Assembly (NCBI RefSeq): GCF_003851725.1 | Contig: NZ_BHYL01000059.1 | Location: 21,013-85,012, forward strand | DNA: 64,000 nt | Direction of reading: 5' to 3' | DNA from: Cellulomonas algicola | Lineage (GTDB): Bacteria > Actinomycetota > Actinomycetes > Actinomycetales > Cellulomonadaceae | Shown: in pieces, positions 9,272 to 17,423 of the stretch | How the letters are laid out: each line of letters opens with the position of its first letter | How positions within the stretch are numbered: the first letter of the stretch is position 1 | Made by a program: the position numbers and the translations under genes | Notes under the pieces: generated by a model | Databases searched by the model: none | What the model was told of the DNA's origin: nothing | The model's input: only the letters and a program-made list of their open reading frames with translations

Positions 9272-9889
9272 GGAGCCGGCGAAACGAACGCTGAACCGGC
9301 AAGATGCCTAGGTCCGCGTGTACCGGGCCACGCCAATCGGCGTTGGCGGCCTGTGTGGTCGTCACCGAATGTGCTCCAAAGTGACAGTGTCCTTGGCGCC
9401 CAATAGCGGCGAGACGGTACGGTCCGTTGAGTCGTCACCGCTTCTGGATCGGCCAGCGAGTCACTGCACCGCACGGCAGGGGCCGTGAAAACGACATGCC
9501 GCGTCGTCGCGTGAGGTGAGGGCGACTGACTCACGACCAGCAAGACCACTCCGTCCCGGTTAGCGCTCGGCATGCCGTTCTCGTGGTTCTCAGGAAGAGG
9601 TCGGCGTCGCGCTGGTCGCGGCGCACGATCCGAAGGTTGCGAGCAGCACACGGGGTGAAAGGGGCCGTCCGGGCGCGGCATGGCCGCCTTGCTGACCTCC
9701 TCGCACGGTTGGGACGTAATCGCCTGAAGTGAGCGGCCCGCCGTGGCGACTTGGTGCAGTCGCAGCCATTTCTACGGTCGCGTCGTCCGAGGACCGGTAT
9801 TCGCGTCGGTCGTGCCCGCGGCGGATCCAGACCTACTCGGCCGACCTGCCCACCGGCAGCCTGTGATCGGTGAATCAGGCGGTGAACCA
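9272..9889. other. Gene-free stretch after kwaB
   Basis: About 620 bases with no frame that looks coding: open frames on either strand are rich in Arg, Ser and Pro and lack ribosome binding sites. No strong hairpin terminator for kwaB was found. Nothing recognisable is present. Confidence 0.5.
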
Positions 9890-10201
9890 TCACCGCTTGT
9901 CGTATGCGGCCAGCACCTCAGGGGGGATATGTCCACGGGTCTTCAACTCAAAGCCGTTCTTCGACGCCCACGCCTGGACGGCGGCTGTGTCAGCCTGACT
10001 GCGGCGCGAAGGCGACGACAAACGCCGACCAGTGCGACGCGCTGCGGTGATGTAGGGCTCGAGCGCACGCAAGAACTCGTCGCGGTTCGCGTCGCTGAGG
10101 TCGATCTCGTACGACGTCGACTGCCAGGCGAACCGATAGGTCTGCGCACCTTCGCTGCCATCTAGGTCGTCGGCGACAATCACGATCTGCTTCTGCGCCA
10201 T
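9890..10201 (-). CDS. lsr2: Lsr2-family nucleoid protein, copy 1 (altered RGR motif)
   Basis: A 103-residue Lsr2 protein, the actinobacterial H-NS-like silencer that bridges AT-rich and acquired DNA. The N-terminal dimerisation domain reads MAQKQIVIVADDLDGSEGAQ and continues TYRFAWQSTSYEIDLSDANR. The linker is Ser/Arg-rich. The C-terminal DNA-binding helices contain VQAWASKNGFELK. The AT-hook-like loop, RGR-IP in classical Lsr2, is RGHIP here, so the second minor-groove arginine is a histidine. The ATG was chosen because it gives the family's canonical MAQK start, although no good ribosome binding site precedes it. The upstream sequence is shared with the second copy at 18,550. It is encoded alone. 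Reduced DNA affinity is an inference. Confidence 0.93.
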   Translation of the reverse strand: MAQKQIVIVADDLDGSEGAQTYRFAWQSTSYEIDLSDANRDEFLRALEPYITAARRTGRRLSSPSRRSQADTAAVQAWASKNGFELKTRGHIPPEVLAAYDKR

Positions 10202-10880
10202 TGAACAAGCATGCAGGAAACAGCGGCGTTCGTCTGCGTCGCAGGTCCCACTTCCTCGCATGAGGCCGACCGGTCGATTCAGCGCGCAAATGCACCGCGG
10301 GCGTTGTCCGTGCGACGCCCGTCGCCTGTCGACCCGCCGCGTGCTCCGCCCTCCAACGGCCGCGCGCCCGTGGTCCGCAGAGCGGCGGGAGGTCTGGGAC
10401 TCCTGTGTGACCGACGAGCCCGAAAGTCAGCCACCTGAGGCTCGCGCAGCCGGCGCACCGAGGGTGCGGCCGACGCCGCCAGACGAGCCGAGAGACCGCG
10501 GCGCGGTGCACCGTCGACGGTGGCCGACGTGCGCGCCGCCATCGAACGCGCTAAGGAAACTCGCGAACGTGCGGACGGCGCACTCGACGCCGTGCGCGCA
10601 TTACCGATGCGACGACTGGCCCAGCGGAACTCCTTGAGGTCGGATGGTGCCACTAATGCGGGACCGTGCAGCTGAAGGACGAGATGCCGTCCGAGTGGCT
10701 GGCATAGAGACAACTGGTCGAGCCGGTTTGGGGTGCCGACGGGTACGCCGAGCCGTGGGGCTGGGCGTCTGGCGCAACGGCCCGCATAAGCCAGCGTGCA
10801 GTGCGGTAGCTGCGGCCCGCGAACGGGTCGTCGACTGGACGCCCGACTTCCGGGGATGCTGCGACGACTGACGCGCACGA
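10202..10880. other. Gene-free stretch with a possible coding remnant
   Basis: About 680 bases without a convincing gene. On the plus strand around 10,505-10,640 one frame reads like a short helical segment (VADVRAAIERAKETRERADG) but has no start signal and soon stops. It may be a decayed gene fragment. No other structure was noticed before the terminator at 10,881. Confidence 0.4.
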
Positions 10881-10922
10881 CCCCGTGACCGAGCCCAGCA
10901 GGGTGAAGGCCCGGTCACGGGG
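10881..10922 (-). terminator. Hairpin terminator after the nuclease-inhibitor gene
   Basis: CCCCGTGACCG (10881-10891) pairs perfectly with CGGTCACGGGG (10912-10922) around a 20-base loop. It lies 6 bases past the stop of the 10,929-11,423 gene and is read as its terminator. There is no T-run, as is common in this GC range. Confidence 0.7.
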
Positions 10923-10928
10923 TCGCTC

Positions 10929-11423
10929 TCAGCCTGACAGCTCCTCGAGCGCCTTCGTGCTACGTGACCGCAGCGACCGCGGTGGTTCAGCCGGCGCCGG
11001 CCACGCAACGATCAGGTACTGCTCGACAGGCTCCCCGACGGCAAGATCTGAGGAGCGGTCGCGGCCGTTCGCGTGGACCCTCACCCGGTAGCTGCCCGGT
11101 CCGGCGGCGTTGAGTCGCCCGAGGGCGGCCCCCTCGGTCCCGCCCCAGCCGGACACCTCCAAGCTGTTCGCGACCTCGAGGGAGACCTCTGCGACGTCCT
11201 CCCATGTGTCGTCGACTGCGATCGGCGGTGAGGTAAGCGCGGCGACCGTCACCTTGACGGGCCCGGTGGCGATGCCGGTGAGCACGGCGGCGCGAGTTGT
11301 CCGCGGCTCGAACAACAGTGCCAGAGGGCCAGGACTCGGTTGCAGCGGGACCTCGTCAGACCAAGCGTCGTCGGCGACCACGGTGAACTGGTGGAAGTCG
11401 ACGTAGATGTTCACGTCACCCAT
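10929..11423 (-). CDS. ComJ/Nin-like nuclease inhibitor (putative immunity protein)
   Basis: A 164-residue soluble protein with no signal peptide. Its N-terminus, VNIYVDFHQFTVVADD, resembles the YHQFTV start of ComJ/Nin, the Bacillus inhibitor of the nuclease NucA, and a later EQYLIVAWPAPAEPP segment is also in the style of that family. The gene begins 21 bases after the stop of the secreted NucA/NucB-type DNase gene on the same strand, the same arrangement as nucA-nin. The likely job is therefore to neutralise the nuclease before secretion or on re-entry. The similarity is from memory of the family and no alignment was run. Alternatives are an unrelated beta-sandwich immunity protein. A hairpin terminator follows directly, so the two genes form a closed operon. 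Confidence 0.6.
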   Translation of the reverse strand: MGDVNIYVDFHQFTVVADDAWSDEVPLQPSPGPLALLFEPRTTRAAVLTGIATGPVKVTVAALTSPPIAVDDTWEDVAEVSLEVANSLEVSGWGGTEGAALGRLNAAGPGSYRVRVHANGRDRSSDLAVGEPVEQYLIVAWPAPAEPPRSLRSRSTKALEELSG

Positions 11424-11444
11424 CGGACGACCTTCTCACCGTCG

Positions 11445-12770
11445 TCAAGCGCCGAACCGGACGTAGAACGCGTCCATGTGCAGGACTCGCTGGGACCTGT
11501 AGAAGGAGCCGAGCAGTCCCCCGGCGCGGGAGTTGTCCGTGTCCTTGATCATGCAGATGCTGTACCCCATGGGTCCTAGCGATGTGGTCTGGCCGGCCAG
11601 CGAGACCTGGCACCAGGAGTGCGTCCGGGGGTAGATCGTGTACCCACCGCCGGTGTACGCGCCCTCGTAGGTCGAACGGAACGGGTACTCGTCGCACTCG
11701 TGGGCGTAGGGCGTCTTCGGCCTCGGCAGCGACGCGGGGCACGCCTTGTCGCCGTTCTTCCGGATGTCGATCTCGTCCACGATCCGGTGGAGCGGTGTGC
11801 TCAGGCCGGGAAGCCCGGAAGCTTGCGCGGCCTCGACGTGCCTGGCGAACTGCGGGACCGCAGCGCGCGAGTACGTGATGGTCGGGTCGAAGTACGGGTT
11901 GACGCACCCCGGTGTGGTGGTCGCCTGGGTGTCGCACCGCACGTTCGAGGCGTACAGGTTGGTGGCCACGGGGGTCGCCGTGGGGTGCGTGAAGCTCAGC
12001 CTCCAGGCGCCTCGTCCCGTCGACAGGTTCGAGCCGCGGAAGGTGTAGAACGCCTCTGCGGCAACCGTGCGTCCAACGATCATCGGCTGGGTCGGGATGG
12101 TGGTAGCGGCGTCGATGCCGCACGCGCCGCTCTGCCACCCTGGAACGATGTTGCACGCGCTCACGGCGGAGTACGACGTGCCGGGTGCCTCTCCGGTCAA
12201 GGACGTCGGGGTGATCTGAACCTGGTGCGCCCAGGTCGCGAGGGTCGTCGAGCTGTAGACGTAGAACGTCGCGACGAAGTTCATCGTCCCCACGATCGTG
12301 TCGACTCCGTTGATCTTCTGGCGCACGTTGAGTCGGTAGGCGGCCCTGGCGCACGCTTCCGTCCGGGACACGTCGACCCAGAAGGAGTCAGCCGAGCCTT
12401 GACAGCGCTGCGGTACCGGCTGAATCGCGTTGATCCCGGCGTTGGTGTCGGCTCGAACCTCGGGGGACTGGGCGGCTGCTGCGAGGGCGGCCTTGAGCTC
12501 GCGGTCGACGACCTGGAGGCTGGCCGGTTCGATCGTTAGGCAGTCGGTTGTCGCGGCGTCGCAGGGCGGGCTCTCGAGTTCGAGCTCCAGCGGTCGCGGC
12601 GTCTTCTTGCTGTCAGCGAGCAACTGTAGCGGTCGGGGCTGCACCCGGTTCGTTAGCGCCGACCCGCCGGTGGTTTCGTCAGCGGCGTGAGCGGTGGCCG
12701 CGGTGGTGAGTAGAAGTGCCGTGGCCGCCGTCAGTGCAGCGACCAGCCCCCGGTTTCGGCGATTCCTCAC
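11445..12770 (-). CDS. Secreted NucA/NucB-type deoxyribonuclease
   Basis: A 441-residue exported protein. The GTG start (VRNRRNRG) is preceded by AAGGGA, and a Sec signal peptide follows: basic RNRRNR, hydrophobic LVAALTAATALLLTTAA, cleavage near AHAAD. A long, poorly conserved middle has several Cys pairs. The C-terminal about 110 residues carry the NucA/NucB (PF14040) nuclease core: HECDEYPFRSTYEGA, with the Asp-Glu pair expected at the catalytic site, then GPMGYSICMIKDTDNSRAG and a final RSQRVLHMDAFYVRF. The enzyme probably degrades extracellular DNA. An inhibitor-like gene lies just downstream. The larger open frame that extends upstream to 13,157 lacks a start signal before the signal peptide and was not used. 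Confidence 0.83.
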   Translation of the reverse strand: MRNRRNRGLVAALTAATALLLTTAATAHAADETTGGSALTNRVQPRPLQLLADSKKTPRPLELELESPPCDAATTDCLTIEPASLQVVDRELKAALAAAAQSPEVRADTNAGINAIQPVPQRCQGSADSFWVDVSRTEACARAAYRLNVRQKINGVDTIVGTMNFVATFYVYSSTTLATWAHQVQITPTSLTGEAPGTSYSAVSACNIVPGWQSGACGIDAATTIPTQPMIVGRTVAAEAFYTFRGSNLSTGRGAWRLSFTHPTATPVATNLYASNVRCDTQATTTPGCVNPYFDPTITYSRAAVPQFARHVEAAQASGLPGLSTPLHRIVDEIDIRKNGDKACPASLPRPKTPYAHECDEYPFRSTYEGAYTGGGYTIYPRTHSWCQVSLAGQTTSLGPMGYSICMIKDTDNSRAGGLLGSFYRSQRVLHMDAFYVRFGA

Positions 12771-13269
12771 AAGGGTCCCTTCGTGGTGATGGGTGGGGCA
12801 CGCACATTCCCACAGCAAGTGCCCTGTACACAGGCAAATGAAACGATTAGGTGGGTTGCGCTCTGTCGCGGTCGACGGGGAATGTGCCGGCGGGGCGGCG
12901 TCGACCCGCCGAAGCCGGGGCCTCCGCGGCTGACTGACGGGCTGGGATGGCCGCCATGGAAAAGAGCGGCCGGCGTACCCGGGAGCAGATACTGGCGAAG
13001 CGCGGGCCTCACCGGGGGACCAGCGTTTGCGTCGTTTAGCGCGAACGTCCGGGGGGTGATCGTGTACCTGGACGACGTGAACGCGCACCTCTCCGGCGGG
13101 GATGGCTGTTCGAGGAGGAGTTTGCCCTGGCAGGCATGCTCTCCTGGCGCTGGCCACCTCCGGAGGTTTCAGAGCAGAGGGACAGCCCCGAGCGTTGCTC
13201 CGTCACCAGCACCCAGCCGAGGGCCGCGTCCCTGGAGGCCGCGACGAGGTGGTGCGAGCCTGGCTTGGT
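12771..13269. other. Intergenic stretch upstream of the nuclease gene
   Basis: About 500 bases between the nuclease start and a transposase remnant. It must hold the nuclease promoter. No coding frame, repeat or hairpin worth naming was found. Confidence 0.45.
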
Positions 13270-13720
13270 GTGTCTCGTCGCGCGTTGCTCACGCGCGCCC
13301 AATGGGAGCGGATCGCACACCTGGTTCCGTCCAGCGCTGGGCCGACAGGGCCGTCCGTTCCGCGACCATAGCCAGGTTGTCGAGGGCATCGTGTAGCGCT
13401 ATCGCACCGGGGTTGCCGGGCGCGATCTGCCGGTGGAGTTCGGGCCGTGGCAGACCGTGTAGGAGAGCCAACGTAACGTCCTCACTGCGCTGCTCGTGCA
13501 AGCAGATGCCGCGGGAGACATCGATTGGGCGGTGCCGCTCGACTCCACGATCAACCGCGCGCATCGGCACGCCGCGACACTGCCGCGTACCGCGGGGCGC
13601 GAACGAATCATCATGAAGCAGGAATCCGAACCGGCTGACCACGCGATCGCCCTCGTCGGGCTGTGGACACGGCGGGCCGGGCGCTGGCGGTCGAACGAAG
13701 TCTGTCGGTTATTTCGGGCA
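13270..13720 (+). pseudogene. Broken IS5-family transposase
   Basis: A decayed transposase read in pieces across frames. The first piece, LLTRAQWERIAHLVPSS, is the usual N-terminus. After a shift comes SQVVEGIV, an in-frame TAG, then RYRTGVAGRDLPVEFGPWQT, the conserved helix-turn-helix region of IS5-group transposases. After another stop and shift, VQADAAGDIDWAVPLDSTIN and a later EPADHAI block resemble the region around the first catalytic Asp. The remaining two-thirds are missing. At least two stops and two frameshifts make it inactive. No terminal repeats were identified. Confidence 0.75.
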
Positions 13721-13782
13721 CGCCGCATGACGTGCGCTGCTAGGTTCACACAGGCCAGGCAAATCGACACAGCGGAGTTTCC

Positions 13783-14193
13783 ATGCGGGTCAAGCGTCTC
13801 GTTCCGGTCGTCGCTGCGGCAGCAGCCCTCTTCCTCGCCTCGGCTGTCCCCGCCCAAGCGTGGACTCCAGCGTCATTCACGTTCTCCAAGCGCTTCAGCG
13901 AATCGTGGTCGACCGCGGGGTTCAACGTCGACAAGAACTTCGACGCCAAGGTCATCGCGATGGACGTCAAGTGCACCGAGGGTTACGGCAATCAGTTTGC
14001 CGTGTCATTGATCAAGGACAGCTGGCCATGGGACCTCGGCCACGGAAGCGCCACCTTCATGTGCGCCGCTGGCAAGACCTATTACCCGACGTTCGCCATC
14101 AACTCCGAAGGTAAGTTCCACTTCAAGTTCAGCAAGGTGGACAACGGCAAGTTCATCAAGCTCTCCGGAACGGTCTCCTACCCCAAGCAGTGA
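13783..14193 (+). CDS. Small secreted protein of unknown function
   Basis: A 136-residue precursor with a clear Sec signal peptide: MRVKRLVPVVAAAAALFLAS then AVPAQAW, cleavage after AQA, leaving about 109 residues. The ATG has GGAG 8 bases upstream. The mature part begins WTPASFTFSKRF and is rich in Phe, Lys and Gly with exactly two cysteines (VKCTEG and TFMCAAG), so one disulphide is possible. No lipobox or membrane anchor is present. I do not recognise the family. It is encoded alone between a dead transposase and an empty stretch, beside other small secreted proteins of this island. A bacteriocin-like or matrix protein role is speculation. Confidence 0.75.
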   Translation: MRVKRLVPVVAAAAALFLASAVPAQAWTPASFTFSKRFSESWSTAGFNVDKNFDAKVIAMDVKCTEGYGNQFAVSLIKDSWPWDLGHGSATFMCAAGKTYYPTFAINSEGKFHFKFSKVDNGKFIKLSGTVSYPKQ

Positions 14194-14816
14194 GGCGTAG
14201 GCGGGCTCGTCGACCCTGCGACACGGGGCGGCGCGAGACGATCTGGACCGACGCGTCCCGGCGGGGAGGTGTGCCCTTCGCGTGCGCGGTGAGCGGCATC
14301 GACGGTATGCCACCATCGGCCGCGATAGCGACGGCGGCCGTGCCGCCATCGTCGTCCGACGCGTCCTCATTCTTACTCTGCGCTGTTGGTTGGTGGGTAC
14401 CTTGTCACGGCACGTTCGGGAGCGGCCGGACAGCGAAGGTCTGATCGTCGACTACAACCTGCAAGGAAGCTGCGTCGGGCGCATCGTTCGGGAGTCGCAA
14501 TGCGGTGTGCTCTGGGCAGTATCCGCCGTGCCAGGCTCGCCCTGATGGGCATCCAAAGCCACTCCCAGACGCAAGACGTGATCGTTGCTGTCCCACTCGA
14601 CGTGACGGGGAGGGGGACGGGACGAGTTGCCCAACGTGACGACGAATACAGCCGCGACGTCATGAAGAAGGCGTGGGTTGATGCCCAGGTTTCCGTCAGC
14701 AGGGCCGCTGCTGTGTTGGGGCGCTGGCGGAGCGGTGCGGGGCGCGCCGAGGCAGCGCTGACGTGCTCGCGTGCCGGGCGCCTTCGGCGCTGGTATGGCA
14801 CCAAGAGGAGCGGCGT
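14194..14816. other. Gene-free stretch
   Basis: About 620 bases between the secreted-protein gene and the XRE regulator gene. Open frames on both strands are low-complexity and lack start signals. I see no gene, repeat or strong hairpin here. Confidence 0.45.
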
Positions 14817-15065
14817 TTATGGGTGCTTCGTGGTTGGCTGCTCGACGAAGAACTCAGCGGGTGTTGTCTCAAGTGCATGCGCGAGCTGCCACATGGCGTG
14901 CAGCGAGAGGTTGCGTCTGCCGTTCTCGACGGCGCCGATGTAGGTGCGGTCGAGTTCGGATGCGTGAGCGAGCCGTTCCTGGCTCAGGCCGGCCGCATTG
15001 CGGATGCCTCTCAGTCGTGCCCCGAATGCGCGTCGTTGCGCGGCTTGCTCGTTCGGATCTGACAC
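14817..15065 (-). CDS. XRE-family DNA-binding regulator
   Basis: A helix-turn-helix repressor of 82 residues from the GTG at 15,065. Residues 12-70 form the XRE/Cro domain: FGARLRGIRNAAGLSQERLA, then ASELDRTYIGAVENGRRNLS and MWQLAHALETTPAEFFVE. A longer reading from 15,131 would start in low-complexity sequence that contains the operator repeats, so the shorter start is preferred. It faces away from a five-gene operon, and pairs of an 11-base palindrome lie in front of both transcription units. The simplest model is that it represses itself and the operon. It carries no ligand-binding or protease domain, so the inducing signal is unknown. Confidence 0.85.
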   Translation of the reverse strand: MSDPNEQAAQRRAFGARLRGIRNAAGLSQERLAHASELDRTYIGAVENGRRNLSLHAMWQLAHALETTPAEFFVEQPTTKHP

Positions 15066-15103
15066 GCCGGTGACGCTAGGTCCGGGCCGTCCATGGGTCG
15101 ACG

Positions 15104-15129
15104 GACTATGAGTCGACGGACGATAAGTC
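15104..15129. promoter_or_regulatory. Operator pair upstream of the XRE gene
   Basis: Two 11-base palindromes, GACTATGAGTC (15104-15114) and GACGATAAGTC (15119-15129), have centres 15 bases apart. The same motif pair, with the same 15-base spacing, occurs in front of the divergent operon. Consensus GAC(T/G)ATNAGTC. It lies between the XRE start and a possible minus-strand -10 element (TATACA, 15150-15155), a position suited to self-repression. Confidence 0.65.
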
Positions 15130-15279
15130 ACTGCGCCAGTGTCACACGTTGTATAGACGTTTGTGTCTAGCGCGAGGTCGGGGCGGCGTCGCGTTGTGGC
15201 GTGCGGCGCGGTCGCGGGAGACGTCGTTCGCGCAGAGCGGTGGTGGCGCGGGCGGTAGATGTGCGTACGATCGAGTGTT

Positions 15280-15305
15280 GACGATCAGTCGCCGGACTAT
15301 CAGTC
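15280..15305. promoter_or_regulatory. Operator pair upstream of the five-gene operon
   Basis: GACGATCAGTC (15280-15290) and GACTATCAGTC (15295-15305) repeat the palindrome found before the XRE gene, again with centres 15 bases apart. The pair ends 22 bases before the first start codon of the operon, just downstream of a possible TACGAT -10 element (15266-15271). Binding there would block transcription. Confidence 0.65.
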
Positions 15306-15327
15306 GCATCGACGTTCGGAGGCCGCC

Positions 15328-15588
15328 ATGGCCATCACCACCCGCAAGCCCGTCCGGCAGCGTTTCGTGCCCACAGGTCGACGTCGACGACGCGAAGGCG
15401 GTGCCACGACGCCGGCCAGCCTGCGTAGCGGGCTGCAACGTCCCGCCCCCGAGAGGCCGCCACGCTCGACCGCCGGCAGCGTCTCGGTCGGGTGGCGTGC
15501 CAGCGCGGGACGCGCACCCCGGCGCACGACCGGTCAGGCGACGCCACCAGTGCTCCTCTCACCGAGTCCCGGCCAGGGGTCACGGTGA
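15328..15588 (+). CDS. Arg-rich small protein, first gene of the XRE-controlled operon
   Basis: An 86-residue basic protein. The ATG is preceded by a good GGAGG 6 bases upstream and directly follows the operator pair. The sequence begins MAITTRKPVRQRFVPTGRRR and stays rich in Arg, Pro, Ser and Gly with no predicted globular core, so it may be disordered and bind nucleic acid. Its stop overlaps the next start (GTGA). The strong ribosome binding site and coupling argue that it is real despite its poor composition. It could also act mainly as a translated leader. Not recognised. Confidence 0.55.
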   Translation: MAITTRKPVRQRFVPTGRRRRREGGATTPASLRSGLQRPAPERPPRSTAGSVSVGWRASAGRAPRRTTGQATPPVLLSPSPGQGSR

Positions 15589-16307
15589 CCGCGCCGAAGG
15601 GCAGCCGCGACCTGCGCCCCGCCGCACGTGCGTTCCTGTCGCCGGAAGCGGCCGTCACGCTGCACGACGCAGCGGCCGAACCCCTCACCCTCGAGCACGA
15701 CACCGTGCAGAACCTGTTCGCCCTAGGGGTTCAGCTGGCAGCGCGTGATCGACGTCGGCGCACCACCAACAAGCCGAGGCTCACCCTCGAGGGACACGCG
15801 CAGTTCCTGGTGGGGCACGTCGACCTCGGACGCAAGCGAGGCCTACGTGCTGTCCGCGACGGTCTTGAACACTGCATCGGCGCCTTCGCTGGCGAACAGT
15901 TGCAGACCGCGACGGCCGAGCCGGACGCGTCACACAGCCCTCACAGGTCCGGCCGCGACCCCGCGTCGACGGACCCGATGCCCGAGCCTGCTGGCCTTAT
16001 CGACGGCGGACTGTACGTCGAGAGGTCGCGGGCCGGCGACAACTTCGACGCGATCGTCGACCTCGCCCTCGGTGAAGGCATCGTCGTGCTCACCCGCCAC
16101 GGCGCCCCGCAGCTTGTGCTCCTCGCATGGGAGGAGCACTGCCTGCAGCGAGAACGCGACGCTCAGCTGCGTGCGGCGTACTGGTCCGCTGTCCGCACCG
16201 GCGAGCGACCGTCCCAACCGCCGGACCCGACTGCGGCCCCGCCTGGCGCGGGTCCCGCAGCGCCGCAGCCCGACACGGACGAGGTCGGGAGCGGACATGA
16301 CCGGTGA
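15585..16307 (+). CDS. Unknown two-domain protein with Phd/YefM-like C-terminal domain, paralogue of 16,740-17,423
   Basis: A 240-residue protein from the GTG at 15,585 (AGGGG 5 bases upstream; overlaps the previous stop). Two parts are visible. Residues about 35-100 (LTLEHDTVQNLFALGVQLAA, then GHVDLGRKRGLRAVRDGLEH) match the same region of the fourth gene in this operon. Residues about 145-190 (NFDAIVDLALGEGIVVLTRH, GAPQLVLLAWEEH) have the strand-turn-strand pattern of Phd/YefM antitoxins, FDxIxxxxxxGxxVVLTRHGxP. An Ala/Pro-rich tail follows. If the antitoxin resemblance holds, it would bind DNA or a partner protein, but no toxin gene is recognisable nearby. The two-domain fusion is not one I know. 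Confidence 0.7.
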   Translation: MTAPKGSRDLRPAARAFLSPEAAVTLHDAAAEPLTLEHDTVQNLFALGVQLAARDRRRRTTNKPRLTLEGHAQFLVGHVDLGRKRGLRAVRDGLEHCIGAFAGEQLQTATAEPDASHSPHRSGRDPASTDPMPEPAGLIDGGLYVERSRAGDNFDAIVDLALGEGIVVLTRHGAPQLVLLAWEEHCLQRERDAQLRAAYWSAVRTGERPSQPPDPTAAPPGAGPAAPQPDTDEVGSGHDR

Positions 16308-16743
16308 CCGCAATAAGGAACCGACGTCCGCCGCGGACGCCCTGGCGTCCCTGTTGGAGATCGATCCGTTCACCAGGGCTGGCGTCTGGGCGGTCGTCAC
16401 GGCAAGCGGTGCCGTGCACCTCATCAACAGCACTGACGCCGACTCGGCGGTGACGGTCACTCGCCTCACCGGAGCGCTCGACACCGCAGATGCAGAGCAG
16501 GGCTTCCCGCTCGCGCATCTGCGCCGTGACGGCCACCCCGTGCAAGTCCTCGCGCTCGAGCACCTCACCAGCGACGGGCATCGCGCAGCGGGCGTCCTGG
16601 TCGGGGCCGACCTGCTCATGGCGCTCGAACCGCTCGGACCGAACGCACTGGTGACGTTCCGAGGAACGACGCCGGTGCGGTTGATCCACGTCCTTCCGCC
16701 CGACGCCAGGTCGAGCATGTCAAAGCCGTCCGGGGGATCGTGA
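16297..16743 (+). CDS. Unknown protein, family shared with 22,174-22,551
   Basis: A 148-residue soluble protein; its ATG lies inside the previous gene (11-base overlap). The region IDPFTRAGVWAVVTASGAVH (about residues 26-45) matches LDPFSRSGAWDVVTERGARH in the orphan gene at 22,174. Both continue with a VTVTRL/VVVTRW strand, a Gly-Ala segment (AAGVLVGADLLM against GIAIGAPMRLHI) and a terminal strand-rich part, so the two define a small family of about 125-150 residues, mostly beta. No catalytic motif stands out. Function unknown. Its place between two paralogous genes suggests a component of the same machinery. Confidence 0.75.
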   Translation: MTGDRNKEPTSAADALASLLEIDPFTRAGVWAVVTASGAVHLINSTDADSAVTVTRLTGALDTADAEQGFPLAHLRRDGHPVQVLALEHLTSDGHRAAGVLVGADLLMALEPLGPNALVTFRGTTPVRLIHVLPPDARSSMSKPSGGS

Positions 16744-17423
16744 TGCTGACCCGACTGATCCTTCCCGGCGTGACGAGGGTGTGGCTGCGCCTGCCGGGCG
16801 AGGACGAACCAGCAACGATCGCGGCGTCGACGGCGCGAGCACTGTTCGCGCTCGGCGTCGGGCTCGGGCCACGACATGCCGTTCCTCGGTCCAAACGCGA
16901 CCTTCCCGAGGTGACGGTCGACGGTCCCGCACGGTTCTTCGTGAGCGGCGTCGAGGTCGGCGAGAAACGAGGTCTGCGCACGATCCGAGTCGGCCTCGGC
17001 CACGTCCTCGACCTGCTCTCGGAGGTCGGCGCGCTGAACGAGGTCAGGCGGCGCGCCTACCCGGTGCCGGGATCGACCGGCCGTGCGTCCCACCTGGCTG
17101 GAGGTGTGGCTGGAGACGTGCCCGCCGAGGAGTTCGTCGACGTGGCCACTGCCCAGCAGCGGTTCGACGACATGATCGCCGCGATCGGCCAGGGACGTCG
17201 AGCTGTCCTCGTCCAGGACGGGACGCCAGTCGCGGTGATGTTGCCGTGGTCGCTTTGGCGCGACATGAACGCTGAACTGGCCTGGGCGCAGTACGTGCGC
17301 TGGGCGACGTGGGGCGAGGACGGCGTGTTCGACGCAGAGACTCACGTCGCTCTCCTGAGGGGTGGCCCGCCCTCGACCGAGGACCTTCGCGCACACAAGC
17401 TGGGCCGGGAGCGTCATGAATGA
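16740..17423 (+). CDS. Unknown two-domain protein with Phd/YefM-like C-terminal domain, paralogue of 15,585-16,307
   Basis: A 227-residue protein; the GTG start overlaps the previous stop. Residues 34-90 (ALFALGVGLGPRHAVPRSKR, VEVGEKRGLRTIRVGLGHVL) are clearly homologous to residues 43-99 of the second gene of the operon. Residues 134-172 (DVATAQQRFDDMIAAIGQGR, RAVLVQDGTPVAVMLPW) are a better match to the Phd/YefM fold than the paralogue. The tail (ELAWAQYVRWATWGEDGVFD) also parallels the paralogue's QLRAAYWSAVRTGE. The tandem pair probably arose by duplication and may form a heterodimer. Function unknown. Confidence 0.75.
   Translation: MMLTRLILPGVTRVWLRLPGEDEPATIAASTARALFALGVGLGPRHAVPRSKRDLPEVTVDGPARFFVSGVEVGEKRGLRTIRVGLGHVLDLLSEVGALNEVRRRAYPVPGSTGRASHLAGGVAGDVPAEEFVDVATAQQRFDDMIAAIGQGRRAVLVQDGTPVAVMLPWSLWRDMNAELAWAQYVRWATWGEDGVFDAETHVALLRGGPPSTEDLRAHKLGRERHE

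Noticed and set aside
13036..13389. Minus-strand frame near the transposase relic
   Set aside because: The plus strand here contains clear IS5 transposase blocks; the minus-strand frame has no start signal or family match.
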